From Larimichthys crocea (taxonomy: Eukaryota; Chordata; Actinopteri; Sciaenidae): a stretch of 64,000 nt of DNA. The notes beneath the pieces were generated by a model. The model did not search any database. It saw only the letters and a program-made list of their open reading frames with translations, and was not told the DNA's origin. Positions within the stretch are counted from its first letter, which is position 1. Every line of letters begins with the position of its first letter. The position numbers were made by a program, and so were the translations under genes. Location of the stretch: positions 18,080,871 through 18,144,870 of the forward strand of contig NC_040032.1 of the NCBI RefSeq assembly GCF_000972845.2, in the 5' to 3' direction. Shown here piece after piece: positions 1 through 11,444 of this stretch.

Positions 1-2280
1 TTGAAGGATATTCTTGTTTTCTTCCCTAAACACACATCTTCATGCTAGATAGCATGAACTTACTCGGACATCACAAATGTTGCAATATTTGATTTAACGT
101 GATTGAGCCATGCAATCAACATAAATCAACAATCAGCAAACTTTTCTGTGGTGTCGGTGTTTACAGGTGGTACCACAGATGTTTTGGATCACAAAAGAGC
201 TCCCCATGGGGAGCGGTGGTCGGAATGGGCACAGATTAGAGTGGGCAACAGCGAGCTCAGCAGAGGAGGAGCATGGCAGAGGCAAGAGACTCTTAGGAGG
301 TTATTAATGGAGGAGATAAGAAGAGAAAAACTAGAGAATGGCCAAGCGAGAGGCACCAGACAAGAGTAAATCTGGGACTGGGACTGAGAGTTTCATGAAA
401 TAAATGGCTGAAAGACAGACATCGAGCTGGGCTGTTCTTGTGGGCTATTAGCTGGCTGCTATGTCTTGTATCTTCTGTTAGTTTTTGATCATGAGTAATA
501 TAATCATAACAAATACACATACACAGATGTCCGTAGTCATCCAGGGATATTACACTCTTGAGTTGCTGAAAACGAGGGGGGCCTAACTCTTTCAATATGC
601 AATATTATGAATACACGTATTTTACTTCCACTTTACTTGTGTGTCAAAGTTTGAAAGTCATTTGTTCCCTAATTAACAGGATTGGTTTCCATAATCTCAT
701 GTAAACATTGCTATAGCAAAGTTGTTTTTCACTTTTTCTGCTGCTAAAAAACACTGCTAAGGTGTCACTGAGAGAAACTCCCATCTGACCTAATCTCCTG
801 AGAACTCATTTAGACACATTAATATTCAAGCCATTAGTCATTGTTTTCCGTAAATAATGACTCCTGTGGGTGTTTAACGGAATCTTAATGGAGAAGTGTG
901 ATTTGTGCCTCTGTGGGAACAAATGATGGCAAGTTTAACAAGTTACAACAAGTACAAAGTAAATAGAGAAAACTTAACTTCACTCTAATAACTTGTTAGT
1001 TCCACTGCTTACCCAAACTGTTGCTTAAACATTTAATTTTCTTTGTGGCACTGTAAAGATGACTTATTATGCTTTTCCTCTTCCTTTGTTGTTACATACA
1101 TACAGACAAACAAATTAAAGGAAAACCAAGTAAGTCATAAAGTGTCTTAGTAAGGCTTTCAGCCCTTTAAGGGATATAACCCCATTCTTTCATACTCTGC
1201 TGGAGCGGCTAACACGTACATTTTGTTGGTCCAAAATCTACCACAGGTGTTCAAGTAGGTTGACATGTGGTGTCTTTGAAGGCTCTAGTATATGATTCAC
1301 ATAATTTCATACTTATCAAAACATTCAGTGAGCCCTCATGCCCTTGGATGGGGTCATTGTAATCATGTAATCATCAATTGCAACAACTTTGTACTGATCT
1401 GCAGTGACCCTTTCCTCCAGATGGACAAATAGACTCAAGCAGTGCCAGCAAAATGACCTCCACAGCAACAGAGCCACTAGATTTCTCCACTATACGGGCC
1501 CAGCATTTACATCAAATGTAGGTTCTCTACTACAATGTCCAATTCTATTAATGATTTTCTTCCATTTCAAAAAAACTCGATTTCAACTTTATTTATATAA
1601 AGCGAAAGATGTTATCTTAAGCAACTTTGCATATAGAGTAGATCTGTCCTGTTCTATTTGTAATATTATTTACAGAGACCCAATTATTCCGCCACGATCA
1701 AGCAGCGACAGTGACAAGGAAAAACTTCCTTTTAAGAGGCAGAAACCTCAAGCAGAACAGGATAGAGATCTATGATAACTACAATTGTAATTAAAATAAA
1801 TATATAAACTAATTGTCGATATAAATGAAATAATTTCTAAAATATTTTTGGGCTTATAAACCTTTGTTTTTGATGAGGAAGGTGAGACTGAGGCATTCAA
1901 GGGAGAGAGATCTGTTTGTGGCAGGAATGTTTGGACATTAGCCCTCAAAATTGTGCAGAGGCTGTCCCCATTCCTGACCTGCTGAGTTGTGATGGTGTTA
2001 CTTGAATATGATAGTGTTGCATTGGTGGAAGGACAGAGCTCAAACACAAGTGGTTTGGGAAACCTTGTAGAACAGCTTTGCCCCTAGGGTAAGAATCAAG
2101 GCCATCTAACCTGCTAACTTTCTGCACAGAAAACAATGTTTTAGGGTTTGCTCCTAGAGTTTTATTTACTTTAGGAATACTAACTTCACAGGATTCATTA
2201 TATTTTTGATCTAATCACATCCACATGACATTTTTCTTGTCAAAGTAAAGTTGTTTTATGCAAATCAATCTCACTTCAAC
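1..2280. other. Intergenic, no supported gene
   Basis: AT-rich non-coding sequence. The open frames here are short and show no recognisable domain. Around 466-590 there is a stretch that recurs at 37985-38125 and inside the TIM introns (core reads like ttgatcataagtaatataat), so at least that part is an interspersed repeat. The block around 1400-1500 resembles widespread fish repeats, but I cannot name it. Confidence 0.6.
466..590 (+). repeat. Interspersed repeat, tgatcataagtaatataatc family
   Basis: About 100 bp matches 37985-38125, 43195-43330 and 45722-45850. The shared core is a tgatcat(a/g)ag stretch followed by a tataatcataaca stretch, then a run ending near a ttacactc-like motif. The family is not recognised. 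The TIM-intron copies arose by the local gene duplication rather than by independent insertion. Confidence 0.6.
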
Positions 2281-2299
2281 ATTACTGTTCTGACTGGAG

Positions 2300-2455
2300 T
2301 CAGTTACTGTACATACTGGCTACTTAAAACGTAGAATAACATTGACGTATCCTGTGTGTGGTGTTCTCACAAATGTGATCTCTCACACTGGTAGTAGCTG
2401 TGTGCTATCCACTGAGATGCATTACCATCATTATTCATTGCTAAAAAACAGAATT
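2300..2455 (+). pseudogene. Odorant receptor 131-like fragment (TM3 region)
   Basis: This stretch is clearly similar to 4378-4530 of the receptor pseudogene downstream. It shares the block gacgtatcctgtgtgtggtg, then the segment for the TM3 region and the start of the second intracellular loop (ctcacaaatgt, gtagctgtgtgctatcc). Bases are missing relative to the other copy and no open frame remains. It is a short relic of a tandem receptor copy. Confidence 0.7.
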
Positions 2456-4111
2456 GATAAGCATAATCACAACTGATTAAATTGTGATTCAATACCTACC
2501 CCCTCTACCAGGCGTTTGTTTTACAGTACCAGCTGAGTTCTAATGTTACCACAATGAGTTCAGCTTTATCCTGAAAAGGCCAAAGGTCCGGGTAGTGGTA
2601 TATAACATTGCAAGTCCCCTAGCACATTTCAAACCAAGACAATCCAATGTACAATTAAAGATAGTTCCTGTGAAATGGCATCACCTTGTTCATTCTTAAT
2701 CATGGGGGAGATATCTTTCTCCTTTAGTCTTAATCATGAGTTCTCTCATGGCTGGGTCCCTAAATTGTTATCTCTCTGTTTTCAGTATTGTGATCCTGAT
2801 AGACCTGTTGGAGGCTTGGAGTAGGGGTTTCAAACATATAGTCACCAAAGGGCCCAATCAAGCCTACTGGATAATATTGGAAAGTGTAAAAAAAAGTTTA
2901 AATAAAATGAACTGCTACTCATGCTATGTCCACTGAAGGTCACGCTTTTCTAATAAAAGTCGCAGGCTCTATGCTGGATATACTTTTGTATGTCCCACAT
3001 TATTTATGTTAATCGTTAGCTGCTGCTCATGCAAGAGCTGCCAGTGAAAAGTATCTTTGTGTTCACTTTTCTCCTTTTTATTTGTGAGTGTTTTTAAGAA
3101 AAATGGCACCACCATCAGACTCATCATACAAACACTTTCAAGAACGACTCTGAGAGGATAAATTTATTTTTGGCAGGTTTGAGGAAGCAGATACAGCCGA
3201 GAATCAGCAATGCAGGTGTGACAGCTAGCTCTGTTATTGCTAACATAATACTCAGCATCAATGCCATAGTCTGAGGTGAGTTTGTGAAGGTATCAGCCTG
3301 ACGAGAAACTCTGCGACAGAAGGATTTTATCTTTCAAAACCTAAAGTTAAGTCATTTGTTGCATTTTGTGGTTTTACTGGTCCTGCCCACTTGAGATCAA
3401 ATTGGGCTGTATGTTTCTCATGAACTAGAATAAGTTTGACACCCTTCATTAGGAGGCTTATTTCCAGTATCAGCAAACTGAAGAAACTCCTTCACCTCAT
3501 GTGGAGAGTTACACAGCTTTAAAGTATCTTCTTACAACTGTGTGAAACTTGCCAAAGCTTTTCCACATCATGCTTGGTCACTGTGGAAGTAAATCAACAC
3601 CTACATTATTAATGTAATAGGCATTCAGGCAAATATCACTGCCTTCATGTGGGCAACTTATTAACCATAAAACGGCTGATCTCCTGGCAGCCTGGCAATG
3701 ACCATCTTTTATAAAGTGATATGCTTGTATTAAGCATGTCTAATGACTAATACAGGCAAACACAGAATAAATAATGATAAAATAAATAATACTAATTTCA
3801 CCAAGTTGGAGATGAGAGTTGTCTTCTATTATTGTCTATTTTAGTAGACATCACATGACCATGGTACTGGGAAATCATGGAAAACGACGATGAAGTGGGC
3901 GTGAGGACAGAGCTCATATACGACATGTGCTCGTAGGGAGACCCTGCAGACCCCGCTCTGCTCTTTGAAACAGGCATAGACTCCAACCTGCTAACAGTCT
4001 ACAGAGAGAAAGTGTATTTGCTTTTCATTCTTTGTTGTAGGAATACAAACTGGAAGACGTTCATTGTTTGTTAGTTTACCAATGACATTAATAGGTTAAT
4101 GCCTTAGTTGC
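2456..4111. other. Intergenic, mostly repeat-derived
   Basis: No gene is supported. The middle is a hAT-like element (separate entry). The flanks, including the minus-strand open frame near 3800-3986, show no domain or splice structure I can support. Confidence 0.55.
2822..3448. mobile_element. hAT-like non-autonomous element
   Basis: The left end begins taggggtttcaaaca and the right end closes with agtttgacacccttca, giving imperfect terminal inverted repeats of the (C)AGGGGTGTCAAAC type typical of vertebrate hAT/Charlie elements. Subterminal sequence (accaaagggcccaa at left, gagatcaaattgggctgtat at right) also fits that group. No transposase frame is present. I could not define a clean 8-bp target duplication, so the exact ends are approximate. 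Confidence 0.6.
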
Positions 4112-5078
4112 TTGGCTAAAATGTCATACACAAATCCAACGAATATAACAGATGAACAGCAGTATCAGGGAGTACTGGAAAGAGTGTTGTTTTCCACTCT
4201 GTCTACAGCACCATGCTGTGTGTTCCTCTTCATTAATGGAACTATGTTATTTACCTTAAGAAGTAAAATGGTGTTTTGTGAGACCTGTCGTTATATTCTT
4301 CTGTACAACCTCCTCTTTGCTGATACTATACAGATGGCACTTAGCCAGTTTATGTACCTACTCGCTGCCTGTAGAATAAGACTGACGTATCCTGTGTGTG
4401 GTGTCTCAGCATGCTTGGAGATCTCACAAATGTAATCTCCCCTCTCACACTGTTGGTGATGTCTCTGGAGAGATAGTAGCTGTGTGCTACCCACCTGAGG
4501 CCTGCTACCATCATCACTGTTAGAAACACAGCATAGCTATAATTGTGGTTTGGGCCTTCAGTTCACTAAATGTCCTCATCAGAGTTCTTTTGCTGTTGCA
4601 ATTTCCATTTGAAGACCTGCAGAGCCTGCAGATGAAAGATTTTTGTTCTGTCATGGCCATGTTTCTTGTGCCAGTGTCTGCTCTTTATGACAAAGCCTAC
4701 ACTGGTTTTGTGTTTATATCAGCTGGTGTGATAGTCAGTTGTTCTTATATTGGTGTGATTGTAGCAGCCAGGTCAGCATCTACAGATAAAGCTTCAGCTC
4801 GTAAGGCTCGTAACACACTGCTCCTGCATATGGTACAGCTAGGCCTCAGTGTCTCCTCAACAGTTTACACTCCATTGCTCATAGCTCTGTCAAGACTTGT
4901 AACAAGGATAGTACTTGTGCGTGTCCAGAATGTTTTATATGTTTGTATTATCATATTCCCCAGATGTCTGAGTTCTCTCATCTATGGCATAAGAGATCAG
5001 ACCATCAGACCTGTCCTCTTGCATCACCTCTGCTGCCGATTGAAACGCTCTGTCATTCAAGCCCAGGCTGTGAAGTAA
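4112..5078 (+). pseudogene. Odorant receptor 131-2-like pseudogene (7TM GPCR)
   Basis: Two open segments together resemble a teleost OR131-type rhodopsin-family receptor. Segment 4112-4435 holds the extracellular N terminus with an N-glycosylation motif (NIT), TM1, and TM2 with a YNLLFADTIQMA-like motif. Segment 4545-5078 holds TM4 to TM7 and a basic C tail, with the TM7 region reading PRCLSSLIYGIRD. Between them the TM3 region (SPLTLLVMSLER, then VAVCYP-like in a shifted frame) is broken by indels, and a stop falls at the equivalent of the DRY-box site. The receptor is therefore almost certainly non-functional unless the indels are assembly errors. It is a single-exon gene, as expected for the family. 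A smaller relic at 2300-2455 shows this was a tandem receptor site. Confidence 0.82.
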
Positions 5079-5257
5079 AGTTTTGTCAAGTTTCACCATA
5101 CCTAGCTGTCATGATTGAAGTTCCATAATTATGAAAACGGCAAAGTCAGTATTGGTTGAAATTCACTAAAAGAGATTAAAACATTATAATTATGACAACC
5201 AGTGACAGGCATTTGATTAGGAAAGGTCCGTTTGTAGTAGTAGGTTTGGTTTTAAGG

Positions 5258-5297
<40 letters not shown>

Positions 5298-5523
5298 GAA
5301 GAACTTTATTAGTTTGACACTATATTATACATATAATGTCTGTGCAGTAGAGAGATGACAGACAGGCTGCTTCATAGTGGCGCCCTTGAGCAGTTAAGGG
5401 CTCAGCATCTTGCTCGAAGGTACTTCAGCAGGGGAACCATCACCAACACAATCCGTTCAACTGAACTCCTTTGTGCCACGACAGAGGAGCATTAAGGCTA
5501 ACAAGCTAACAACCATGTCTCAC
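5079..5523. other. Non-coding, (CA)n and SINE-like fragment
   Basis: Contains a (CA)n run at about 5258-5294 and, near 5380-5450, a diverged copy of the fish repeat containing the phrase cccttgagcag...ctcagcatcttgctcgaagg. It lies just 3' of ik exon 6 and should hold the next ik intron and exons, but no ik exon can be seen. Confidence 0.55.
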
Positions 5524-6719
5524 CTTCTGCAGCAGAGCAAAATCCAGACCTTTCACCAAGTGAGTGTGCTCCATGTCACCTCCCAAGAACTTAGACTCCT
5601 GGATCAGCTGACGACGTTTCTCTGCTGCAGACTTATCTCTGAGGAACACACAACAAATATAAATACACATGGACGCTGACCTCAAGTTATCAAAGCAACT
5701 AATAGTGTTAGCATTCGCATTACTCACGCCTCAGCGGTGGGTCCTACAGCTCTGTAGTTAGCGGTGGTGCTAATCAGCTCCGTCTCTTCGTAATCTTTGT
5801 TGACTCCATCTCGTCTCTCTCTTGCTCTGTCTCTGTATTTCTCGGCCAACTCTCTCTCACGCTCCATCTCCTGCTGACGCAGCTTAGCATAATAGCTGCA
5901 ATGAAAGAAATCAGTTATTAATTATCGATAATGTGATCGGATCATCGGCAGATCAGGACGCTCTGATCAGCAGAACAGAGTAGAGGCTGCAAGGTGACCT
6001 GTGTGCTAACAGAAAACTTGTTGTTTGTCTGTGTCTGAATCACACTTAGCTTAGTTTCTCATTACACAGCAGAAACACTGCAGCAGCTGTTTCGTGTTTT
6101 CATGGTAACCAGCTAGTGTAGAACATCTTTAACATCACGTGACGTTTGAAGAGTTTTACTGAATATTGTGTTGTCGGATGAGAAGACGGATTAAACACAG
6201 GAAGAAACAGCTAGTACGACTTCATCTGTCTAAAGATCAAAAATGAGAATTTGACTTATTGTGTCTGACTATTTCCTAACAGGAAACCGGAGTCTCCACT
6301 TATTATCCGACAACAACACCTCCAAACAGTCTCAGGCTTCAAAAGCCACCTGCAATATCTTTAACCTGAGAGACTAAAAAGAAGAAATATTATCCAATCA
6401 ACACTCTCACCTCTTCTTCTTCCTCCTCCTCGCTGCAGGATCCTCATCCTCATTGTAGTCCCTTGGCATTCTGGGGAAACAAAATAATCCAGTCGTTTCA
6501 TTATAACTGCTCAGAGTTCAACTTCTTCCAGTCAGAAGTGCGTTTGTGTCCTCTGTCACTCACTCATGGTGTCTGGACTTGGACGGAGGGGCTGAGGAAG
6601 GCGTCGCACGCGGCGTCATCAGCAGCTTCCTGAAGTCATCGTTGGTGAGTTTGGACCTAAAGAGAGACACGTGGTTAATGCATGTGCACACACACACACA
6701 CACTGTAACACAGAGAGTA

Positions 6720-6766
<47 letters not shown>

Positions 6767-8048
6767 ATACTCACTGAGCAGCAGCTCTGTGGTCGTCCAC
6801 CTCGTGGCCTTCAGGAGCCAGAGGGTTAGAGTAACTCTCCGCTGCAAAGAAACACACAATACATTTTAGATAGCAAAAACACAAGAAAGCTTTTATTTTG
6901 AAACATCATGGAGGTGGAATAATATTAATCTGAACCGTCTTAAGTTTTAACAAGTTGTGCTACGTCCAAATGTTGACGTCATGGCGATCAGGCAGAGGAT
7001 TGAGGACGAGACAGTTATGGATAATTTATATCCTCGGACGTAATCTGCATAGACCATTTTATGATCCATATTTCTAATAATGTGTCCCATGATGAAACTG
7101 AGTGTAAACCACATCAGTGTGTGATTTCAAGTGTCTAACTTAAGCACCAAGAAATAAAAGCACTGCGCCAACAAATGCAGTGAGAGCGAGCATTATCATA
7201 ATCAGATAATCTGATCATAAACCGATTTGTTTGGTTCATAAAATGTCAACAATACTTTCAGTGCCTTGTCTTGCTCAAGGGCAACTCGGCAGTGTCCAGG
7301 AGGTGAACTGGCGCCTCTCCAGCTACCAGTCCACCACCCTACTTTGTGCCATGCTGTCCCCAGGCCAGATCTCTATGAACTGAGCCACTGCCACCCCCTT
7401 TAATCAGCTAATGGGTTTTAATCTCTTCTACTTTTAACATTTTATTGGTTTTAATGTGTCCGCTTTTATGCGTTTGATTTCTGTGCACTTTTTAAAATGT
7501 TCTCTTCTTATTGGCTTTTATTTATGATCAGATTTTATATTATAAGCCCCAATTTTATTTATGTATGATCTATTTTTTACTAGAGTCAAGTCATTGTTGT
7601 TTTTATTTGCTCCGTGAAGCTGCATTATTTTATTCCTGTAGTGTTTATTTGCTCCGTGAAGCTGCATTATTTTATTCCTGTAGTGTATATTGCACATATG
7701 TTTGCTGCTGTGGCGAGTACAGTACAGTATAATCTAAAGAAATTAGTTATAATTAAAATAATAAATAAATAAAGTTTATATTCACTTTCTTCATCGGAGG
7801 CCGTTTTAAGCTACAAAGAGTGTGTTTTATTGTGAACAGGTGTCAGCGGTGAAGCTGAAGATGTGCAGAGTGATACTGTTTATATTTATTATTATAATAT
7901 TATATTTATTTGTCTTTGTTCAGTTTTATTCTGAAAAACAGCTAACAGCTAAGTTAGCATCGTGCTAACGCAACTCACTTACTCTGTTAGCATGCTAATA
8001 CATCACGAGCTAACAGACTTCCGGTGCCACAGACTTACTTTCAGGCAT
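5524..8048 (-). CDS. ik: IK cytokine / RED splicing factor, first six coding exons (partial)
   Basis: RED/IK is a nuclear protein of the spliceosomal B complex, named for its Arg-Glu/Asp repeats. Six minus-strand exons with GT-AG borders and continuous phase give 171 residues: 8039-8048 (MPE), 6775-6841, 6564-6656 (SKLTNDDFRKLLMTPRA), 6411-6470 (NEDEDPAARRRKK), 5728-5895 (YYAKLRQQEMERERELAEKY) and 5524-5638 (KSAAEKRRQLIQESKFLGGD). These match the conserved N-terminal part of vertebrate IK almost residue for residue. The full protein is about 560 residues, so the central RED-repeat region and C terminus (roughly 390 residues) are missing. I searched 1-5523 by eye and found no continuation; instead a receptor pseudogene occupies the space. 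It may be a truncated duplicate, a gene with a very long intron, or an assembly join. Confidence 0.9.
6689..6762 (+). repeat. (CA)n microsatellite in ik intron
   Basis: Two (CA)n runs separated by ctgtaacacagagagtaata. The run ends about a dozen bases before the ik exon 2 donor on the minus strand. The apparent open frames in it are low-complexity artefacts. Confidence 0.95.
7203..7440 (-). mobile_element. tRNA-derived SINE-like repeat in ik intron 1
   Basis: Read on the minus strand, the sequence begins gggggtggcagtggctcagt, the A-box-bearing head of many fish tRNA-derived SINEs. It runs to the common fish motif (plus strand) gtgccttg..ctcaagggca. A second copy of the same 220-bp block, including flanking non-SINE bases, lies at 10857-11068, so this block was also duplicated locally. 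Confidence 0.65.
7603..7686 (+). repeat. 42-bp perfect direct tandem duplication
   Basis: The unit beginning ttatttgctccgtgaagctg occurs twice in succession (7603-7644 and 7645-7686) with no difference visible, in ik intron 1. This indicates a very recent slippage event or a read/assembly duplication. Confidence 0.95.
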
Positions 8049-8139
8049 CTCGGCGGAGCTTCGGCCTCCTTCTTGCAGAAATGAGTTTGTTTCACCCCTG
8101 AAGAGCGAAAAGAAGCTCTGTGTTTATGTTTATTCTGCT

Positions 8140-8252
8140 ATCGCTGCTAGTCCGCTACCCTCTCTTATGCGGATCTTCACTTCCTGTTGTGGTGTTGCGT
8201 CACTTCCTGTTGTGCTTGTAGAAAGTGGTCAGAGCGCCTCCAACAGGCCGCG
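8140..8252 (-). promoter_or_regulatory. Likely ik promoter with paired ETS-type sites
   Basis: About 100-200 bp upstream of the ik start codon, two copies of tcacttcctgttgtg lie 23 bp apart. Each contains an ETS-factor consensus (CAGGAAGT on the minus strand). ETS sites are typical of TATA-less housekeeping promoters, which suits ik. No TATA box is seen. In human, IK is divergently paired with NDUFA2, but here the opposite side is a microsatellite and no ndufa2 exon is visible. Confidence 0.55.
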
Positions 8253-8254
8253 AA

Positions 8255-8373
8255 TACTACTACTACTACTACTACTAATACTACTGCTACTACTACTACT
8301 AATACTACTGCTACTACTACTACTTATACTACTAATACTACTGCTACTACCACTACTACTACTACTACTAATA

Positions 8374-8406
<33 letters not shown>

Positions 8407-9027
8407 ATACTACTGCTACTACTACTACTTATACTACTAATACTACTGCTACTACCACTACTACTACTACTAATACTACTGGTACTACTGCTACTACTAC
8501 TACTACTGCTACTACTGCTACTACTGCTACTACTACTACTACTACTACTAATACTAATACTACTGCTACTACTACTACTTATACTACTAATACTACTGCT
8601 ACTATCAGTACTGCTAGTACTACTACTACTACTAATACTAATACTACTGCTAGTACTACTACTATCAGTACTGCTACTACTACTAGTAGTACTACTAGTG
8701 CTACTAATACTACTAATACTACTGCTAGTACTACTACTATCAGTACTGCTAATACTACTACTAGTACTACTAGTGCTACTAATACTACTAATACTACCAC
8801 TGCTACTACTACTACTAATAATAATAATAATAATACCACTACAACTACTACTAATACTACTACTGCTAATACTACTACTGCTACTACTACTACTACTAAT
8901 ACTACTACTGCTACAACTACTAATAGTACTAATACTACTAATACTACTAATACTAGTACTACTATTACTAGTGCTACTACTAGTAGTAGTAGTACTAGTA
9001 CTATTAGTAGTTGTACTAGTACTCATA
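8255..9027 (+). repeat. Long imperfect (CTA/TAC)n microsatellite
   Basis: Some 770 bp consists almost entirely of trinucleotides of the act/aat/gct/agt type, dominated by tactac, with scattered substitutions that keep the 3-bp phase. All six frames stay open here, giving poly-Leu, poly-Thr/Asn, poly-Ser and poly-Val readings. These are spurious and have no coding support. It starts about 200 bp upstream of the ik start codon. Confidence 0.95.
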
Positions 9028-9039
9028 CTGGAATAAATT

Positions 9040-9735
9040 CAGGGAATGCACTGACTGGAAGAAGATCTGACTCTTACTCAACCGAAATCTGTCACCAATA
9101 GAGGAAGTAAAAATAGATACATTTCATTTAAAATAATTCATAGATTTTATCCATCCAATGATCAAATTGTTAGAAGATTCAAAAAAGATATTGATGTGAA
9201 ATGCACTTTGTTAGAAGATTCAAAAAAGATATTGATGTGAAATGCACTTTCTCTTCAGAACATATTGAAACAGTTACGCATTTATTTTGGCACTGCCCCT
9301 CTGTCCAAAGTCTGTGGATTGATATCTGTAACGCTATTGCTAAAAATGTTGATAAAGATTTTATGTTGTTGTTACGTCCGCCGCAGTTGTTTTGGAGGGA
9401 TGTACTACTTGGGCTCTTTGACTTTAATAAAAATAGAGAAACATTAAACGAAACATTTATTATCAATCTCATCATACTGATGGCGAAATTTCATATTCAT
9501 AAATGTAAATTTACTTGAAGAAAACCATCTTTTGTTGTTTTTCACAGTGAGCTCAGGCAGTACATTGTTTCCATTAAATATTCTAACAACACAAAAGCGA
9601 ATAAAACGGTTAATATTTGTGAACATTTAAATATACTAGTGTAAGCTCTTTCTCCCCATGGTGTAGAATATACATTTGAAATGCTTTTGTAATGATTTGT
9701 ATGCTACCTTTGTTTGTGAAACAAAGTTCTTATTA
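9040..9735 (+). mobile_element. Tx1/L1-like LINE, 3' end fragment
   Basis: The frame carries the C-terminal cysteine/histidine knuckle typical of L1/Tx1 ORF2 proteins (ETVTHLFWHCPSVQSLW, with IIHRFYPSND upstream). The remainder is 3' UTR ending near 9735 (cttattaaaaagaag). A 41-bp perfect duplication (9169-9209 and 9210-9250) shifts the frame, since 41 is not a multiple of three. The endonuclease and polymerase core are absent, so this is a dead 5'-truncated copy. Confidence 0.75.
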
Positions 9736-9744
9736 AAAAGAAGA

Positions 9745-10190
9745 AGAGGATAAGATAGACTTTAATGATGCCACATTGGGGGAAATTCACTTGTCACAGC
9801 AGCTTGTATAAACACGGTTTATAAGAAATTAAATTAAATAAATAAGAAATATATAGAAAAAGTCATGATGTCATGCTGGTGTTCAGAGACTGAATGAATG
9901 GTAGGAGTAGCAGTTTGTCACTGAAGGAGCTGTTTAAGGCCCCCACAGTCTCAGGAGGGGAGAGGAGTTGGGCGCAGTCTCCGTGAGGGGCGCACGAGTG
10001 CCCGAAAAAAAAAAACCTCGCCAATTTTCTATACCGCTCCTCAAGTTAGCGGAGCGGGGGGTTGACAAGGCGGAGGGGGGCGGCGGACAGACTGATCCCA
10101 GGCGGCAATCTAGGACTAGGGCGCACGGCGCATCTAACACACACATTTACTTATATAACATTCGCAGTATAAATACAATTTAAGTCAATG
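9745..10190. repeat. Interspersed repeat and GC-rich block
   Basis: 9745-9960 is a fish repeat also seen at 15310-15430: gataagat(ag)actt..aatgatcccac followed by gggaaattcacttgtc-like sequence and a cagcagctt motif. 9960-10140 is unusually GC-rich for the region (gcgggggg, cggaggggggcggcgg) with a short poly-A run. I see no coding evidence and cannot assign the GC-rich block to a family. Confidence 0.45.
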
Positions 10191-10445
10191 ATATCCAGAA
10201 TAAACAGAGAGAAATATAGATGAGCTCTGCTGAAATGTTTCACTGTGCAGTCTTGGTCAGGGTTAGTCACGGTGTAGTGGCTATGTCCCATTTTCAGCCG
10301 CTACTGGTGCTAATTTTGTTGATTGTTAGACACGTGAACCGGAGAAACTGATGGCGAAACTTTGATGACTTTAACTGAAAATCCATTTATTGCGGCCTTT
10401 GCAATTTCCACAAGCTTTACAAACAAAGTGTCCATTTAAACACAA

Positions 10446-10855
10446 CCTCAATCGCGCATTTTATAGTGACTATAAAGATGGTTTGAGAAGCTTGCGAAAT
10501 TCATTCTTGACATGATTGGACCAGACGATGACCCTGTTAAGTTCAGGGAGATCGACTCTGCCGTTAGTTCTGTAATGTGGAATCTGGGGGCGTGCCTCGT
10601 GTTTGAGGTTGAAGAGTGCAACCAAAGAAACAAAGCGATAGTGAGTTTAGAAAAGATCAAGCAAACTAGTATAGATTTTTCCAAGCCCACCGAAGAGGAA
10701 CCCGAGGAACCAGCACCACCTACCACTGTTTGAGCCAGATGGCAGCGATGATGAGGAGGAGGATATCTCTGTCACCCCCGTCAAGGAGTCAAAGCCACTT
10801 CCCATCACTTCTAAATCAGATGTCGCGATGATGATGAGGATGAACTCCTCGATGT
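10446..10855 (+). pseudogene. Unrecognised protein family, partial copy A
   Basis: Collinear with 12357-12745 in copy B and 13308-13710 in copy C. It encodes DMIGPDDDPVKFREI, a downstream EVEECNQRNKAIVSLEKIK-like helix and the start of an acidic linker (EEEPEEPAPPTTV). Single-base indels break the frame after that point. At 10855 the similarity stops abruptly and changes to a copy of the ik intron-1 SINE block. I do not recognise the family. It could be an exon-bearing duplicate fragment or an assembly chimera. Confidence 0.55.
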
Positions 10856-10856
10856 C

Positions 10857-11068
10857 ATAAACCGATTTGTTTTGGTTCAAAATGTCACAATACTTTCAGT
10901 GCCTTGTCTGCTCAAGGGCACTCGGCAGTGTCCAGGAGGTAACTGGGCCATCTCAGCTACCAGTCCACCACCCTAACTTTGTGCCATGCTGTCCCAGGCC
11001 AGATCTCTATGAACTGAGCCACTGCCACCCCCTTTAATCAGCTAATGGGTTTTAATCTTTCTAAACTT
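10857..11068 (-). mobile_element. Second copy of the ik intron-1 SINE block
   Basis: Matches 7213-7440 base by base except for many single-base deletions, most in homopolymers (for example gggcaactcgg against gggcactcgg). The pattern looks more like unpolished sequence than ordinary substitution decay. It is fused directly to the end of copy A of the unrecognised family. Confidence 0.75.
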
Positions 11069-11342
11069 TTTGCCCACAAAAATCAGACGCACTTGTGGCT
11101 AAGAGCTGTACAAATAGCGTATGGTTGGCCTGGGCCTATACCATACCACCCTAGTGTTCAGGTGGGATAAAATACAACATAAATACAACAGATTTATTCT
11201 ACATTCTACACAGGGCAAGCAGGTAGGAGTGACTTCCCTAGAGCTTCTTTATCCAGTGGAGCTGTATCTGCTCTTCCACAGCGACATGAATTCATAATAA
11301 TGACGTCAAAGACAAAGCAGATAGTTCCTTAAAGAAGATGAA

Positions 11343-11343
11343 T

Positions 11344-11378
<35 letters not shown>
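11343..11378 (+). repeat. (TG)n microsatellite
   Basis: A run of about 17 TG dinucleotides upstream of the duplicated CRE promoter block. Confidence 0.95.
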
Positions 11379-11444
11379 AAACCGTTTCAACAGCTCGTTT
11401 GGCTCGTTTTTCTGGTTGCTAAGGAACTCCTGGACGGCTCTAGT

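Noticed and set aside
6546..6869. Open frames on both strands over ik exons 2-3 and a (CA)n run
   Set aside because: They read through the microsatellite; the true coding content is two short minus-strand ik exons with GT-AG borders.
8053..9027. Possible divergent ndufa2 gene opposite ik, as in human
   Set aside because: No ndufa2-like exon is visible; the region is a microsatellite followed by a LINE fragment.
8167..9101. Long open frames (poly-Leu, poly-Thr/Asn, poly-Ser, poly-Val) of up to 304 codons
   Set aside because: They lie in a (CTA)n microsatellite where all frames are open by composition; there is no domain or splice context.
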